Source of the DNA: Flavobacteriaceae bacterium D16
GTDB taxonomy: Bacteria; Bacteroidota; Bacteroidia; Flavobacteriales; Flavobacteriaceae
DNA: 64,000 bases
Direction of reading: 5' to 3'
Assembly (NCBI GenBank): GCA_021295155.1
Contig: JAJTJC010000036.1
Coordinates: forward strand, 372,001-436,000
Below the pieces are notes generated by a model. That model did not search any database. It was given only the letters and a program-made list of their open reading frames with translations, and was not told where the DNA came from. Each line of letters opens with the position of its first letter. The first letter of the stretch is position 1. Shown here piece by piece: positions 26,401-33,208 of this stretch. Position numbers and translations under genes: made by a program.

Positions 26401-26728
26401 ATTCCGAAAGCGTTACATTAAACTGAGAGGTCCTACCTAGTGTAAGGAAGATATTTTCTCTTACATCTTCATTAAAACCAAGATAGGAAAATGTAATTCT
26501 GAAAGGCCCGCCGGCACGCATACCAGAGATACGGTAGTACCCATCAAAATCTGTAGCCGCACCATAGGTAGAACCGGTTGGCACGTGGACTGCAACAACG
26601 GTAGCGCCACCTAGTGGCTCACCTGTGTCATCAGTCACCTGTCCGCTGATCGCAGAGGTGGTAACCCCTTGCGAGAACGCAATAGCTGTGCAAAATAGCG
26701 CTACTACTGCCAAGTAAAACTTTTTCAT
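23489..26728 (-). CDS. Oar-like TonB-dependent outer-membrane protein
   Basis: A 1079-residue member of the Oar family of TonB-dependent transporters. The signal peptide is MKKFYLAVVALFCTAIAFSQ. A carboxypeptidase-regulatory-like domain (SAISGQVTDDTGEPLGGATV, to about residue 110) precedes a plug (about 130-250, with ALQEVVVSASSTGIFGGNKT and INIAPFDVRQSGFSGGSINA) and a very long barrel ending WQAQIGLRYIFN. The GGSINAISRSGSNNWEGSAY stretch is typical of Oar proteins, which in Myxococcus and flavobacteria carry protein or peptide ligands. It stands alone between its own promoter region and a strong terminator, as expected for an abundant outer-membrane protein. Confidence 0.92.
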   Translation of the reverse strand: MKKFYLAVVALFCTAIAFSQGVTTSAISGQVTDDTGEPLGGATVVAVHVPTGSTYGAATDFDGYYRISGMRAGGPFRITFSYLGFNEDVRENIFLTLGRTSQFNVTLSESATALQEVVVSASSTGIFGGNKTGTETTISQRQVATIPAASRSIADFVRLTPQAQVSEGNDGFSISLAGQNNRYNAIYIDGAVNNDVFGLAGSGTNGGQTGVNPLSVDAIETFQINIAPFDVRQSGFSGGSINAISRSGSNNWEGSAYSFVRNESLAGKTPPSLVGDGEEREKLADFSALTYGVRVGGPIIKDKVFFFVNYERQEDETPQPFNFSNYTGRSSQADLDGLRSFLNTTYGYDPGIFDNNTRTLESNRLTAKVDWNINEDHKLSLRYGYTSADNLEARNSGNRNIGFINGSEAFISKTNSLALELNSRFGDKFANNFILGYTTVRDDRDPSGDPFPTVDIQDGDGFISFGAEPFSTANLLDQDVFTLTNNFEIYAGRHTVTLGANLEFAKIKNLFFAFNYGDYTFEDDFDTDGNLISSGLNQFLTGQDANVYQHGYSLVGDGTVGDESAGASEFDTFQAGFYIQDEVQMSDDFRVTLGARIDIPYWSDGIENEDFNDRTIPILESFGKNLQGARVGQGIDATPLFAPRLGFNWDVNGDATTQIRGGIGVFTSRLPLVWPGGTYNNNGITGGFMFEFGQPFEPDVNNQFEDPAPGSGGTGGNVDLIAKDFKLPQVVKYNIAVDQKLPFWNLIASADFLYTDVITDVYYENLNLKGPVGSYLGADSRSFYDRRDEIDPTYQGIYLASNTGAGYAHNTTISLRKPYDNGFAAQVAWTFGESYKIFDGTSSQNSSQWRNIQTVNGKNSDLPVTRSDFALGNRITANVSYELRWNDNVKTTFGLFYEGRQSNPYSFIYREGRDLLNDDSRDNALIYIPENIGEIVLVGDDPVAEWQRLDTFIESVDYLRERRGQYAERNGSRGIWSHVVDLKILQDFSLDWGGKKHTFQISADMFNFTNFINEDWGRRRFIRSEVSPLTTVSTGDTPTFAINNGVVAPDGTPTIIELDDNGFASSRWQAQIGLRYIFN

Positions 26729-26760
26729 TTGAGTGTTATTTAGTGTTTAAAAATGCAATG

Positions 26761-26788
26761 CAAAAGTGGGGCATAATTCAATTAACAA
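26761..26788 (-). promoter_or_regulatory. Candidate promoter of Oar-like receptor gene
   Basis: On the minus strand a TTG (26786-26788) is separated by 17 bases from CACTTTTG (26761-26768), which matches TAnnTTTG except at the first base; the ATG is 32 bases further. An inverted repeat with 7-base arms (AACATTA, 26787-26803) overlaps the -33 position and might be an operator. Confidence 0.35.
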
Positions 26789-26895
26789 CATTAAGCTAAT
26801 GTTAAATCGGACCATAAATTTAACACTAAATTAGGAAAGAGTGAAGTAAATAAATTGCTGTTTTTAACTACTTGTATTCCAGTAAGTTATGGGCT

Positions 26896-28533
26896 TTACT
26901 TTTTGAAGTTTTTCAGCAGGTTTTTTGTTGAACTATCATGCTCTGATAGGTCAACGGAATTTAAATCCTTTAAAATAGCGGAGGCAAGCTGTTTTCCAAG
27001 TTCCACTCCCCACTGATCATAGCTGTAAATGTTCCAGATTACCCCCTGCACGAAGATCTTGTGTTCATAAAGGGCAATCAGGGCTCCAAGGCTCTTAGGG
27101 GTGAGACGTTCAATTAAAAAGGTAGTAGTGGGTTTGTTCCCTTCGAAGACTTTAAAAGCAGTTAGGTGTTGCTGCGCCTCTTCAGAAACTCCTTTGGCTT
27201 CAAACTCTGCTTTTACCTGCCGTTCGGTCTTCCCATTCATCAACGCTTCGGTCTGTGCGAAAAAGTTGGCCATTAGCTTATTGTGGTGGTCCCTATCCCC
27301 ATGCAGGCTGTGTTTAAATCCTATGAAGTCTGCCGGGATTAACTTAGTACCCTGGTGGATCAATTGAAAGAAGGCATGTTGGGAATTGGTTCCGGGTTCA
27401 CCCCAGATAATAGTCCCTGTTTGATAAGGTATGGAAACGCCACCGCGATCAACACTTTTCCCATTACTCTCCATAATCCCCTGTTGCAAATAGGCCGAAA
27501 ACCTGCTCAGGTATTGGGTATAGGGGATAATGGCTTCTGTTTCGGATTCATAGAAATTGTTGTACCAAATAGTCAGTAAGGCCGCCAGAACAGGAATATT
27601 CTTTTCAAAGGATTCCTCCCGGAAATGCATGTCCATTTTATGTGCACCCATAAGGAGGGATTCAAAGTTATCATAACCAACCGACAGGGCAATGCTAAGG
27701 CCTACAGCACTCCAGAGGGAAAACCGGCCCCCTACCCAATCCCACATGGGGAAAACATTGGCGGGGTCTATACCAAATTCTGCTATCTTGGCCTCATTTG
27801 TAGATACCGCGGCAAAATGAAGGGCAATATCTTCTTGTTTTGCGTACTTCAGAAACCAATTCTTAATGGTAGTAGCATTAGAAAGGGTTTCCTGGGTGGT
27901 AAAGGTTTTGGAGACTACAACGAATATGGTGGTCTCCGGATCCAAATGCTTCAATACTTCATGTACATGGTCCCCATCCACGTTACTTACAAAATGAACC
28001 TGCAGATGGTTCTGGTAATATCTTAGGGCCTCGGTAACCATAGCGGGACCTAGATCAGAACCTCCAATACCAATATTCACGACGGCCTTAAAGGATTTGC
28101 CGCTATATCCCTTCTTCTCCCCGGAAATGACGGCATTGGAAAATTCCCGGATATGTGCTTTTACTTCCTGTACTTCCGGAACTACATCTTTCCCATTTAC
28201 CAGGACGGATTTGCCCGCTGGGGTGCGAAGTGCCGTATGCAAAACTGCCCGGCCTTCCGTTTGGTTTATCAAATCTCCAGCGAAGTACTTTTCAATGGCG
28301 TCCTTTAAGTCCATTTCACCCGCCAGGGCTAAAAGATGTTCCAGAGTTTCCTCAGTAATTCGATTCTTAGAAAAATCAACTAAAAAATCCTGCCATTGTA
28401 TAGTGAAGCGATTGGCTCTGCCTTCGTCCTGAGCAAAGAGGTCTTTTAGATGTTGCTGATGTTGGTTTTTGTAGTGTTCCTCGAGCGATTTCCAGGCCCG
28501 GGTTTTGGTTGGATCAATACTCTTTAGTGGCAT
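26896..28533 (-). CDS. pgi: Glucose-6-phosphate isomerase
   Basis: Cytoplasmic glycolytic and gluconeogenic enzyme interconverting glucose 6-phosphate and fructose 6-phosphate. The 545 residues match the usual length. Signature motifs are [30 protein letters not shown], and the family pattern around [16 protein letters not shown] and [19 protein letters not shown], where the catalytic Glu and His lie, with the C-terminal Lys in [22 protein letters not shown]. It is the last gene of a four-gene operon, 1 base after the M23 peptidase gene. Confidence 0.98.
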   Translation of the reverse strand: MPLKSIDPTKTRAWKSLEEHYKNQHQQHLKDLFAQDEGRANRFTIQWQDFLVDFSKNRITEETLEHLLALAGEMDLKDAIEKYFAGDLINQTEGRAVLHTALRTPAGKSVLVNGKDVVPEVQEVKAHIREFSNAVISGEKKGYSGKSFKAVVNIGIGGSDLGPAMVTEALRYYQNHLQVHFVSNVDGDHVHEVLKHLDPETTIFVVVSKTFTTQETLSNATTIKNWFLKYAKQEDIALHFAAVSTNEAKIAEFGIDPANVFPMWDWVGGRFSLWSAVGLSIALSVGYDNFESLLMGAHKMDMHFREESFEKNIPVLAALLTIWYNNFYESETEAIIPYTQYLSRFSAYLQQGIMESNGKSVDRGGVSIPYQTGTIIWGEPGTNSQHAFFQLIHQGTKLIPADFIGFKHSLHGDRDHHNKLMANFFAQTEALMNGKTERQVKAEFEAKGVSEEAQQHLTAFKVFEGNKPTTTFLIERLTPKSLGALIALYEHKIFVQGVIWNIYSYDQWGVELGKQLASAILKDLNSVDLSEHDSSTKNLLKNFKK

Positions 28534-28534
28534 G

Positions 28535-29815
28535 TCAGGGGTTGGAAGTTAGTAGTTGTTCTTTGACAGGTTCATTATAGGGAATACAGTCTAGCTGATC
28601 TTTTATCGGGTTTATGTGCTCATAGTATTTAGGACGCAATGTTTCCGCCAGAGGTTCTGCGGCTGGTAAATCTTCCCTAAGTGGATCTACCTGGCGGCCA
28701 TTTTTCCAAAATCGGTAACAGACATGGGGGCCTCCCGTATTCCCCGTCATACCAATCCACCCGATCACATCGCCTTGTTTTACAAATTCCCCGCGTTTTA
28801 CTTTTTGAGCCTTCATATGCAGGTATTGGGTGCTGTAGGTGCCGTTATGTCTGATTTTTACATATTTTCCATTGCCTCCCTTACGTGTAGATTCTGTCAC
28901 CACCCCATCTGCTGTAGCCAGGATAGGTGTCCCTATAGGAGCAGCATAATCCGTACCCCTGTGCGGACGTACCCTGTAACCGTAGTATTTGATCCTGCGT
29001 CGGAGGTTGTAACGCGAAGACAGGCGTCCAAATTTGAGAGGAGCCCTTAAAAATGTCCTTCGCAGGTTATTGGCTTCCTCATCGTAGTAATCAACCACAT
29101 TTTTCAGAGAGTCTGATTCGTACGCAAACGCGTAGATCGGTTTTCCCCGATGTTCAAAGTAGGCCGCCCGGATATGCCCGGCACCGGCATAAACTGAATC
29201 ATTAATATACATTTCCTGATAAATGATCTTGAACTTGTCTCCTGCATCCAACTTGAAAAAATCAATGGTCCAGGCATAGACCTCAGATAGTTCGTTTACC
29301 ATGAGGTAGTCGATACCTTGTTTAACCACTACATCGGAAAGGGAGCCCCCCTGGGGGATTACCCCGGATGCCTCACGTTCCACATACTTAATTGGTTTGC
29401 GTTGTTTGTACGCGTTGACCGAATCCCTGAAGTCGACCACCGTGTAGTTGATCAGGTCATTTTCATATACGAAGATCTCTGGACGTGATATGGAATCCCT
29501 GGATTTCAAAATGAGATAGGGGCGCCCTACCCGTATCCTGCGAATATCAAAGGTGTCTCTAAACTTCTTGGAAAGGACCTCAACCTTGTTATAATCAATA
29601 TTATTAGCCAGCATGAGACCTCCAAAACTATCCCCACTGCGCACTGTATCCCGGATCACTTCAAAATCATCCAGTTCAAAACCATAAGCCACTTCAGGAG
29701 CCTTCTCCTCTACAGCTGCGATTTTTTGTTCGGTATTTTCCTGTTGATTCTTTTCTTCCTTACAGGAGGTAAGGAACAGCAATGCGATTACTATTATGCC
29801 CCAAAATCTTTGCAT
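28535..29815 (-). CDS. M23-family peptidase lipoprotein
   Basis: A LytM/M23 endopeptidase that would cut peptide cross-links in peptidoglycan, anchored in an envelope membrane by the lipobox cysteine (Cys18, LFLTSCKEE). After an N-terminal OapA/LysM-like region ([18 protein letters not shown]) the peptidase domain, about residues 290-390, has the zinc-binding HxxxD in [15 protein letters not shown] and a histidine in YLHMKAQ. At the final HxH motif the sequence is [12 protein letters not shown], so a cysteine replaces the zinc-ligand histidine; this substitution seems usual in Bacteroidota homologues, and cysteine can still bind zinc. It sits 2 bases after kynA and 1 base before pgi. Confidence 0.9.
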   Translation of the reverse strand: MQRFWGIIVIALLFLTSCKEEKNQQENTEQKIAAVEEKAPEVAYGFELDDFEVIRDTVRSGDSFGGLMLANNIDYNKVEVLSKKFRDTFDIRRIRVGRPYLILKSRDSISRPEIFVYENDLINYTVVDFRDSVNAYKQRKPIKYVEREASGVIPQGGSLSDVVVKQGIDYLMVNELSEVYAWTIDFFKLDAGDKFKIIYQEMYINDSVYAGAGHIRAAYFEHRGKPIYAFAYESDSLKNVVDYYDEEANNLRRTFLRAPLKFGRLSSRYNLRRRIKYYGYRVRPHRGTDYAAPIGTPILATADGVVTESTRKGGNGKYVKIRHNGTYSTQYLHMKAQKVKRGEFVKQGDVIGWIGMTGNTGGPHVCYRFWKNGRQVDPLREDLPAAEPLAETLRPKYYEHINPIKDQLDCIPYNEPVKEQLLTSNP

Positions 29816-29817
29816 TG

Positions 29818-30786
29818 TCAGCTACTGATTTTATTGGGGTCAAAGATATGGTCTACCCATTGTTTCCCCCAATTATTTAACTCTTCATTTGAAAACAGCT
29901 CCGGAAAAAACACCACTTTTTGAAAACTTGGCGGGAGGTATGCTTTCCAGTTGGTACCTCCTGTGGCTTCTATTGGTGCGTCATCACGATTCAGATAACG
30001 GTGTGCTGATCCGAGATGCACCAGAGGCCAGTTGACGTTTGCGTTGTTATCCATAGTTTTTAACGCCTCAATCAAGGCTTTATTATTCCGACCCGCTTCC
30101 GGTAAATTCAGGTATTTATGATAGATCGTATTTCCCTCCACAGCCTTGGCAATACGAATAAAGCGTGGGGTATAGCGATATTCGAACTGTTTAAGGGTCA
30201 GGGTCTTTTCCCCCGTTACTGCATCCGTGGCTCCTTTTTTCCAGTAAATACGCTCATACAACTCCTCTATTGGGTTAGTTTCAGAATATATATGTCGCTC
30301 CTCAGGGTCAACCAGATTCTCCAGCGGAGTTGCATAAATTTCAATCATCCTGTACTGAGCCGACTGAAAACCGCTTGATGGCAGGAGGGCCATGCGGTAT
30401 TTTAGAAACTGTTCTTTCTCCATCCCCCGAACCATAATACCAAAAGAGGAAATAAGTGCTTTGTAATAGCTGTTGATCCTCCTTAGCTTCTCTACAAAGA
30501 AATCTACCTGTTGAGAAGTGTCATCAACAATCTGCTTTTCCTCGTGTAAAATGAGTTTAAAATACAACTCGGTGATCTGATGGTAGAGGATAAAGATCTC
30601 TTCATCCGGGAAGTGCGTGCGGGGTACCTGAATGCTGAGCAGCGTATCCAGGTGAATGTAGTCCCAATAGGTAAGGTATCGCTGGTAAAGAAGTCCATCC
30701 AGATAAGAGCTGAGGTCCTGACCCGAATCCTTATATTTCTCTTCGAGTTTTGAGATTTGGGATTCGATTCGCTCTTTATCTTTCAT
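29818..30786 (-). CDS. kynA: Tryptophan 2,3-dioxygenase
   Basis: Haem enzyme opening the indole ring of L-tryptophan to N-formylkynurenine, the first step of the kynurenine pathway. The 322-residue protein carries YWDYIHLDTLLSIQ and FILYHQITELYFKLILHE, the canonical N-terminal signature, and the C-terminal VHLGSAHRYL and EATGGTNWKAYLPP segments of the bacterial TDO subfamily. Tyrosine catabolism is represented next door by hppD, so this locus handles aromatic amino acids. It is 4 bases downstream of the DUF3108 gene and overlaps nothing. Confidence 0.94.
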   Translation of the reverse strand: MKDKERIESQISKLEEKYKDSGQDLSSYLDGLLYQRYLTYWDYIHLDTLLSIQVPRTHFPDEEIFILYHQITELYFKLILHEEKQIVDDTSQQVDFFVEKLRRINSYYKALISSFGIMVRGMEKEQFLKYRMALLPSSGFQSAQYRMIEIYATPLENLVDPEERHIYSETNPIEELYERIYWKKGATDAVTGEKTLTLKQFEYRYTPRFIRIAKAVEGNTIYHKYLNLPEAGRNNKALIEALKTMDNNANVNWPLVHLGSAHRYLNRDDAPIEATGGTNWKAYLPPSFQKVVFFPELFSNEELNNWGKQWVDHIFDPNKISS

Positions 30787-30790
30787 ATTA

Positions 30791-31591
30791 TCAGCGGTCC
30801 ATTATAATTTTAAACTGGTTTTTCAATCCGTTGTAACCGTCCAGGTCTGCCTTGATTGAACCTACCATCAGGTCTGCCTTTATTCTGACCGGAATTTTAT
30901 TGCGATCATTGGAAACCCATAGGGAGAGACTTTCCTGCTCCTTAAATACCCGGCCCGACTGTACATAGGGTCGGAACTTCAGACACTCCACTTTTCCGTA
31001 CTTGGTTCTGAGGATTTCTTTCCCCAGATATTTCAGTTTAAAGGGAAAGATGCCGTCATCATCATACAACATTTCAACAGTAAGGGATTTGCCTACCTGC
31101 AGGTCGTCCAGTTCGTACTTGTTCCTGAGGTAATAAAAGCCGGAAATCAGGTCCTGTATCCCCTCCTGTATGGTAAAATTAAACTTTTTCTTGTTCTTTT
31201 TATCGTCAAGTACAGCCAGATCCTGATTATAATCGAAATTGATCTCGATATCCTTGGTGTATCCTCCTTCGTCAATCTTCCTGATAAATCGATAGGGTTT
31301 TCCGTCATTTTTATCAAAATAGCTCTCATAGGTATCATCTACCTTAAAGAAAATACTGGCAAAACCCGTGGTTTTCCCTTTACCGATCACATGATAGACG
31401 GGCTTGTCGCCTATGGTGTCATTTACAACATGCAAAGTAGCATAGCTGGCATTCAGAAATCCATAGTGGATCCTGAATTTTAGCCATTCCCCTGTTTTAA
31501 ATGATGACTGTTCCCAGCTTGCTGCGCCACCGTTCTGTGCGAGCCCTGAAAAGGAGAATATTAATATTAGTACAAAGCAGACCTTTTTCAT
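30791..31591 (-). CDS. DUF3108 exported protein
   Basis: A 266-residue periplasmic or outer-membrane-associated protein with signal peptide MKKVCFVLILIFSFSGLAQ. The rest fits DUF3108 (FKTGEWLKFRIHYGFLNASY, DTYESYFDKNDGKPYRFIR and LSLWVSNDRNKIPVRIKADL), a beta-rich fold related to LolA/LolB-like lipid-binding barrels. The start at 31591 is chosen because a perfect -7 promoter box lies at 31604-31611; a longer frame to 31627 would begin upstream of it. It is the first gene of the operon DUF3108-kynA-M23-pgi. Confidence 0.88.
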   Translation of the reverse strand: MKKVCFVLILIFSFSGLAQNGGAASWEQSSFKTGEWLKFRIHYGFLNASYATLHVVNDTIGDKPVYHVIGKGKTTGFASIFFKVDDTYESYFDKNDGKPYRFIRKIDEGGYTKDIEINFDYNQDLAVLDDKKNKKKFNFTIQEGIQDLISGFYYLRNKYELDDLQVGKSLTVEMLYDDDGIFPFKLKYLGKEILRTKYGKVECLKFRPYVQSGRVFKEQESLSLWVSNDRNKIPVRIKADLMVGSIKADLDGYNGLKNQFKIIMDR

Positions 31592-31603
31592 ATCAATCTC
31601 GGT

Positions 31604-31611
31604 CAAAAGTA
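31604..31611 (-). promoter_or_regulatory. -7 promoter box of DUF3108-kynA-M23-pgi operon
   Basis: Minus strand TACTTTTG, a perfect TAnnTTTG, 12 bases before the ATG at 31591. It fixes the gene start by excluding the longer frame. Confidence 0.5.
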
Positions 31612-31639
31612 TCAAAATAATACCCATGAATAATGGGTT

Positions 31640-31677
31640 TACAATAGCATAAACAAAATTTGTTCCATTCTATTGTA
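31640..31677. repeat. Nested inverted repeat, possible operator
   Basis: Outer arms TACAATAG (31640-31647) and CTATTGTA (31670-31677) enclose a perfect inner palindrome AACAAAATTTGTT (31652-31664). It lies upstream of both the DUF3108 promoter and the plus-strand hairpin element, so it could regulate either. Confidence 0.6.
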
Positions 31678-31681
31678 AAAA

Positions 31682-31782
31682 AAAAGCCCCGACAGAGATG
31701 TCAGGGCTTTTCCTAAATAACCAACCAAACTTTAAATTATGAAAAACCAATACTTAAAGTTATAAGGGAACCACCCCTTATA
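31682..31782 (+). ncRNA. Candidate structured leader / small RNA with micro-ORF (element A)
   Basis: A strong hairpin (13-base arms with one mismatch, 31682-31711) is followed by a C/A-rich single-stranded linker containing AACCAACCAAAC, a nine-codon ORF with ATG at 31739 and TAA at 31763-31765 (MKNQYLKL), and a second hairpin (8-base arms, 31761-31782) overlapping its stop. The same order of hairpin, AACCAACC linker and nine-codon ORF occurs at 59887-59968. No gene follows on the plus strand, so the element is not a normal 5' leader. The first hairpin has a long A-run on its left and may also terminate minus-strand transcripts from hppD. Confidence 0.5.
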
Positions 31783-31902
31783 GGATGCAATTTAATACAA
31801 GCATTTCCTTCGACAGTCGTTTTTAACTTACTTTAACGACCACCTTAACAATACTTTACAGTTCTAATCAAGATTTTTAGAAAATCTTAAGAACAACCAG
31901 CA

Positions 31903-33045
31903 TTAGAGGGTTCCCCTTGAAGCCTGTTCCCGTTCAATGGATTCGAATAAGGCCTTGAAATTTCCTTTGCCAAAAGACTTGGCCCCTTTACGCTGAATGA
32001 TCTCGATGAACATAGTTGGCCTGTCTAATATTGGCTTTGTAAAAATCTGTAGTAAATAGCCCTCATCGTCCCGATCAACCAAAATTCCCAAATCACGCAA
32101 GGGGGCAAGATCTTCGTCTATCTCCCCAACCCTGTCCAAAACTTCTTCATAATAAGTAGCTGGAACAGTCAGGAATTCAATACCCCGATCGCGAAGTTTG
32201 GTGACCGTTTCAATAATATTATTCGTAGCCAATGCCATATGCTGTACTCCGGCGCCATTGTAAAATTCAATGTATTCCTCTATTTGTGATTTTTTCCTGC
32301 CTTCTGCAGGTTCATTGATGGGAAATTTAATACGGCCATTGCCATTACTCATCACTTTACTCATCAGGGCAGTATATTCCGTGGAGATGTCCTTATCATC
32401 AAAGGAGACAAGTTGAGCAAATCCCATCACCTTGGCATAGAATTCACACCATTTATTCATCTCGTTCCAGCCAACATTACCCACCATATGGTCTATATAC
32501 CTCAGCCCTGTATCCTCAGCCCGATAAAAAGGATTCCACTTCTTATAACCGGGCAGGAATGGTCCATCGTACTTATTTCTTTCAACAAAGATGTGCACGG
32601 TCTCCCCATAAGTATGGATCCCCGAAAGCTTTACTTCCCCATGTTCATCTTCGAATATTTCCGGTTCAAAATAGGACTCAGCACCCCTTGAAGTGGTCTC
32701 CTTGTAGCTTTTTTCGGCATCATCTACCCAAAGGGCAATGGCTTTGACACCATCTCCATGGGAATTGATATGTTTATTGATCTCACCTCCTGGTTTTAAA
32801 GGTGAAGTAAGCACAAGTCTAATCTTGTCCTGTTCCAAAACATAGGATACCCGGTCTTTAAGACCCGTTTCAAGCCCGGCGTATGCCAGGGGCTGGAAAC
32901 CCCAGGCCGACATATAGTAGTGTGCCGCCTGTTTGGCATTTCCCACATACAGTTCTACGTAATCTGTTCCCAATAATGGAAGAAAGTCTCCCGCTTCGGG
33001 GTTTTCAACCGGTAAGTGTAGTGAAGTATTGTCTAAAGTTGCCAT
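31903..33045 (-). CDS. hppD: 4-hydroxyphenylpyruvate dioxygenase
   Basis: Non-haem Fe(II) enzyme converting 4-hydroxyphenylpyruvate to homogentisate in tyrosine breakdown. The 380-residue length is standard. The iron-binding His-His-Glu triad is visible in YIDHMVGNV, AGVQHMALAT and the C-terminal TMFIEIIQRKG; the family glyoxalase repeats start GTDYVELYVGNAKQAAHYY and DTGLRYIDH. Homogentisate dioxygenase is not in the window. No good -7 box was found upstream. Cytoplasmic. Confidence 0.97.
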   Translation of the reverse strand: MATLDNTSLHLPVENPEAGDFLPLLGTDYVELYVGNAKQAAHYYMSAWGFQPLAYAGLETGLKDRVSYVLEQDKIRLVLTSPLKPGGEINKHINSHGDGVKAIALWVDDAEKSYKETTSRGAESYFEPEIFEDEHGEVKLSGIHTYGETVHIFVERNKYDGPFLPGYKKWNPFYRAEDTGLRYIDHMVGNVGWNEMNKWCEFYAKVMGFAQLVSFDDKDISTEYTALMSKVMSNGNGRIKFPINEPAEGRKKSQIEEYIEFYNGAGVQHMALATNNIIETVTKLRDRGIEFLTVPATYYEEVLDRVGEIDEDLAPLRDLGILVDRDDEGYLLQIFTKPILDRPTMFIEIIQRKGAKSFGKGNFKALFESIEREQASRGTL

Positions 33046-33208
33046 GATATTTTTTATTGGTGTTATTGTTATATTCTGGTATTTAAACCTCTTTGTTCGA
33101 ATTTAAATGAGGTTTTACCACATTGCTCTGAGATGAGCTTCAATTTTCACGCTAAAGTGCATCATGGTAGGATTTTACCCTACAAAGATCGTAAAAATCA
33201 GGGTGTAC

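Larger units (their letters stand above)
31592..31902. other. 311-base intergenic region with promoter, palindrome and hairpin element
   Basis: Between the start of the DUF3108 gene and the stop of hppD. It contains the -7 box of the DUF3108 operon (31604-31611), a nested inverted repeat (31640-31677), a plus-strand hairpin/micro-ORF element (31682-31782), and about 120 AT-rich bases (31783-31902) in which I see nothing specific. Confidence 0.8.
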
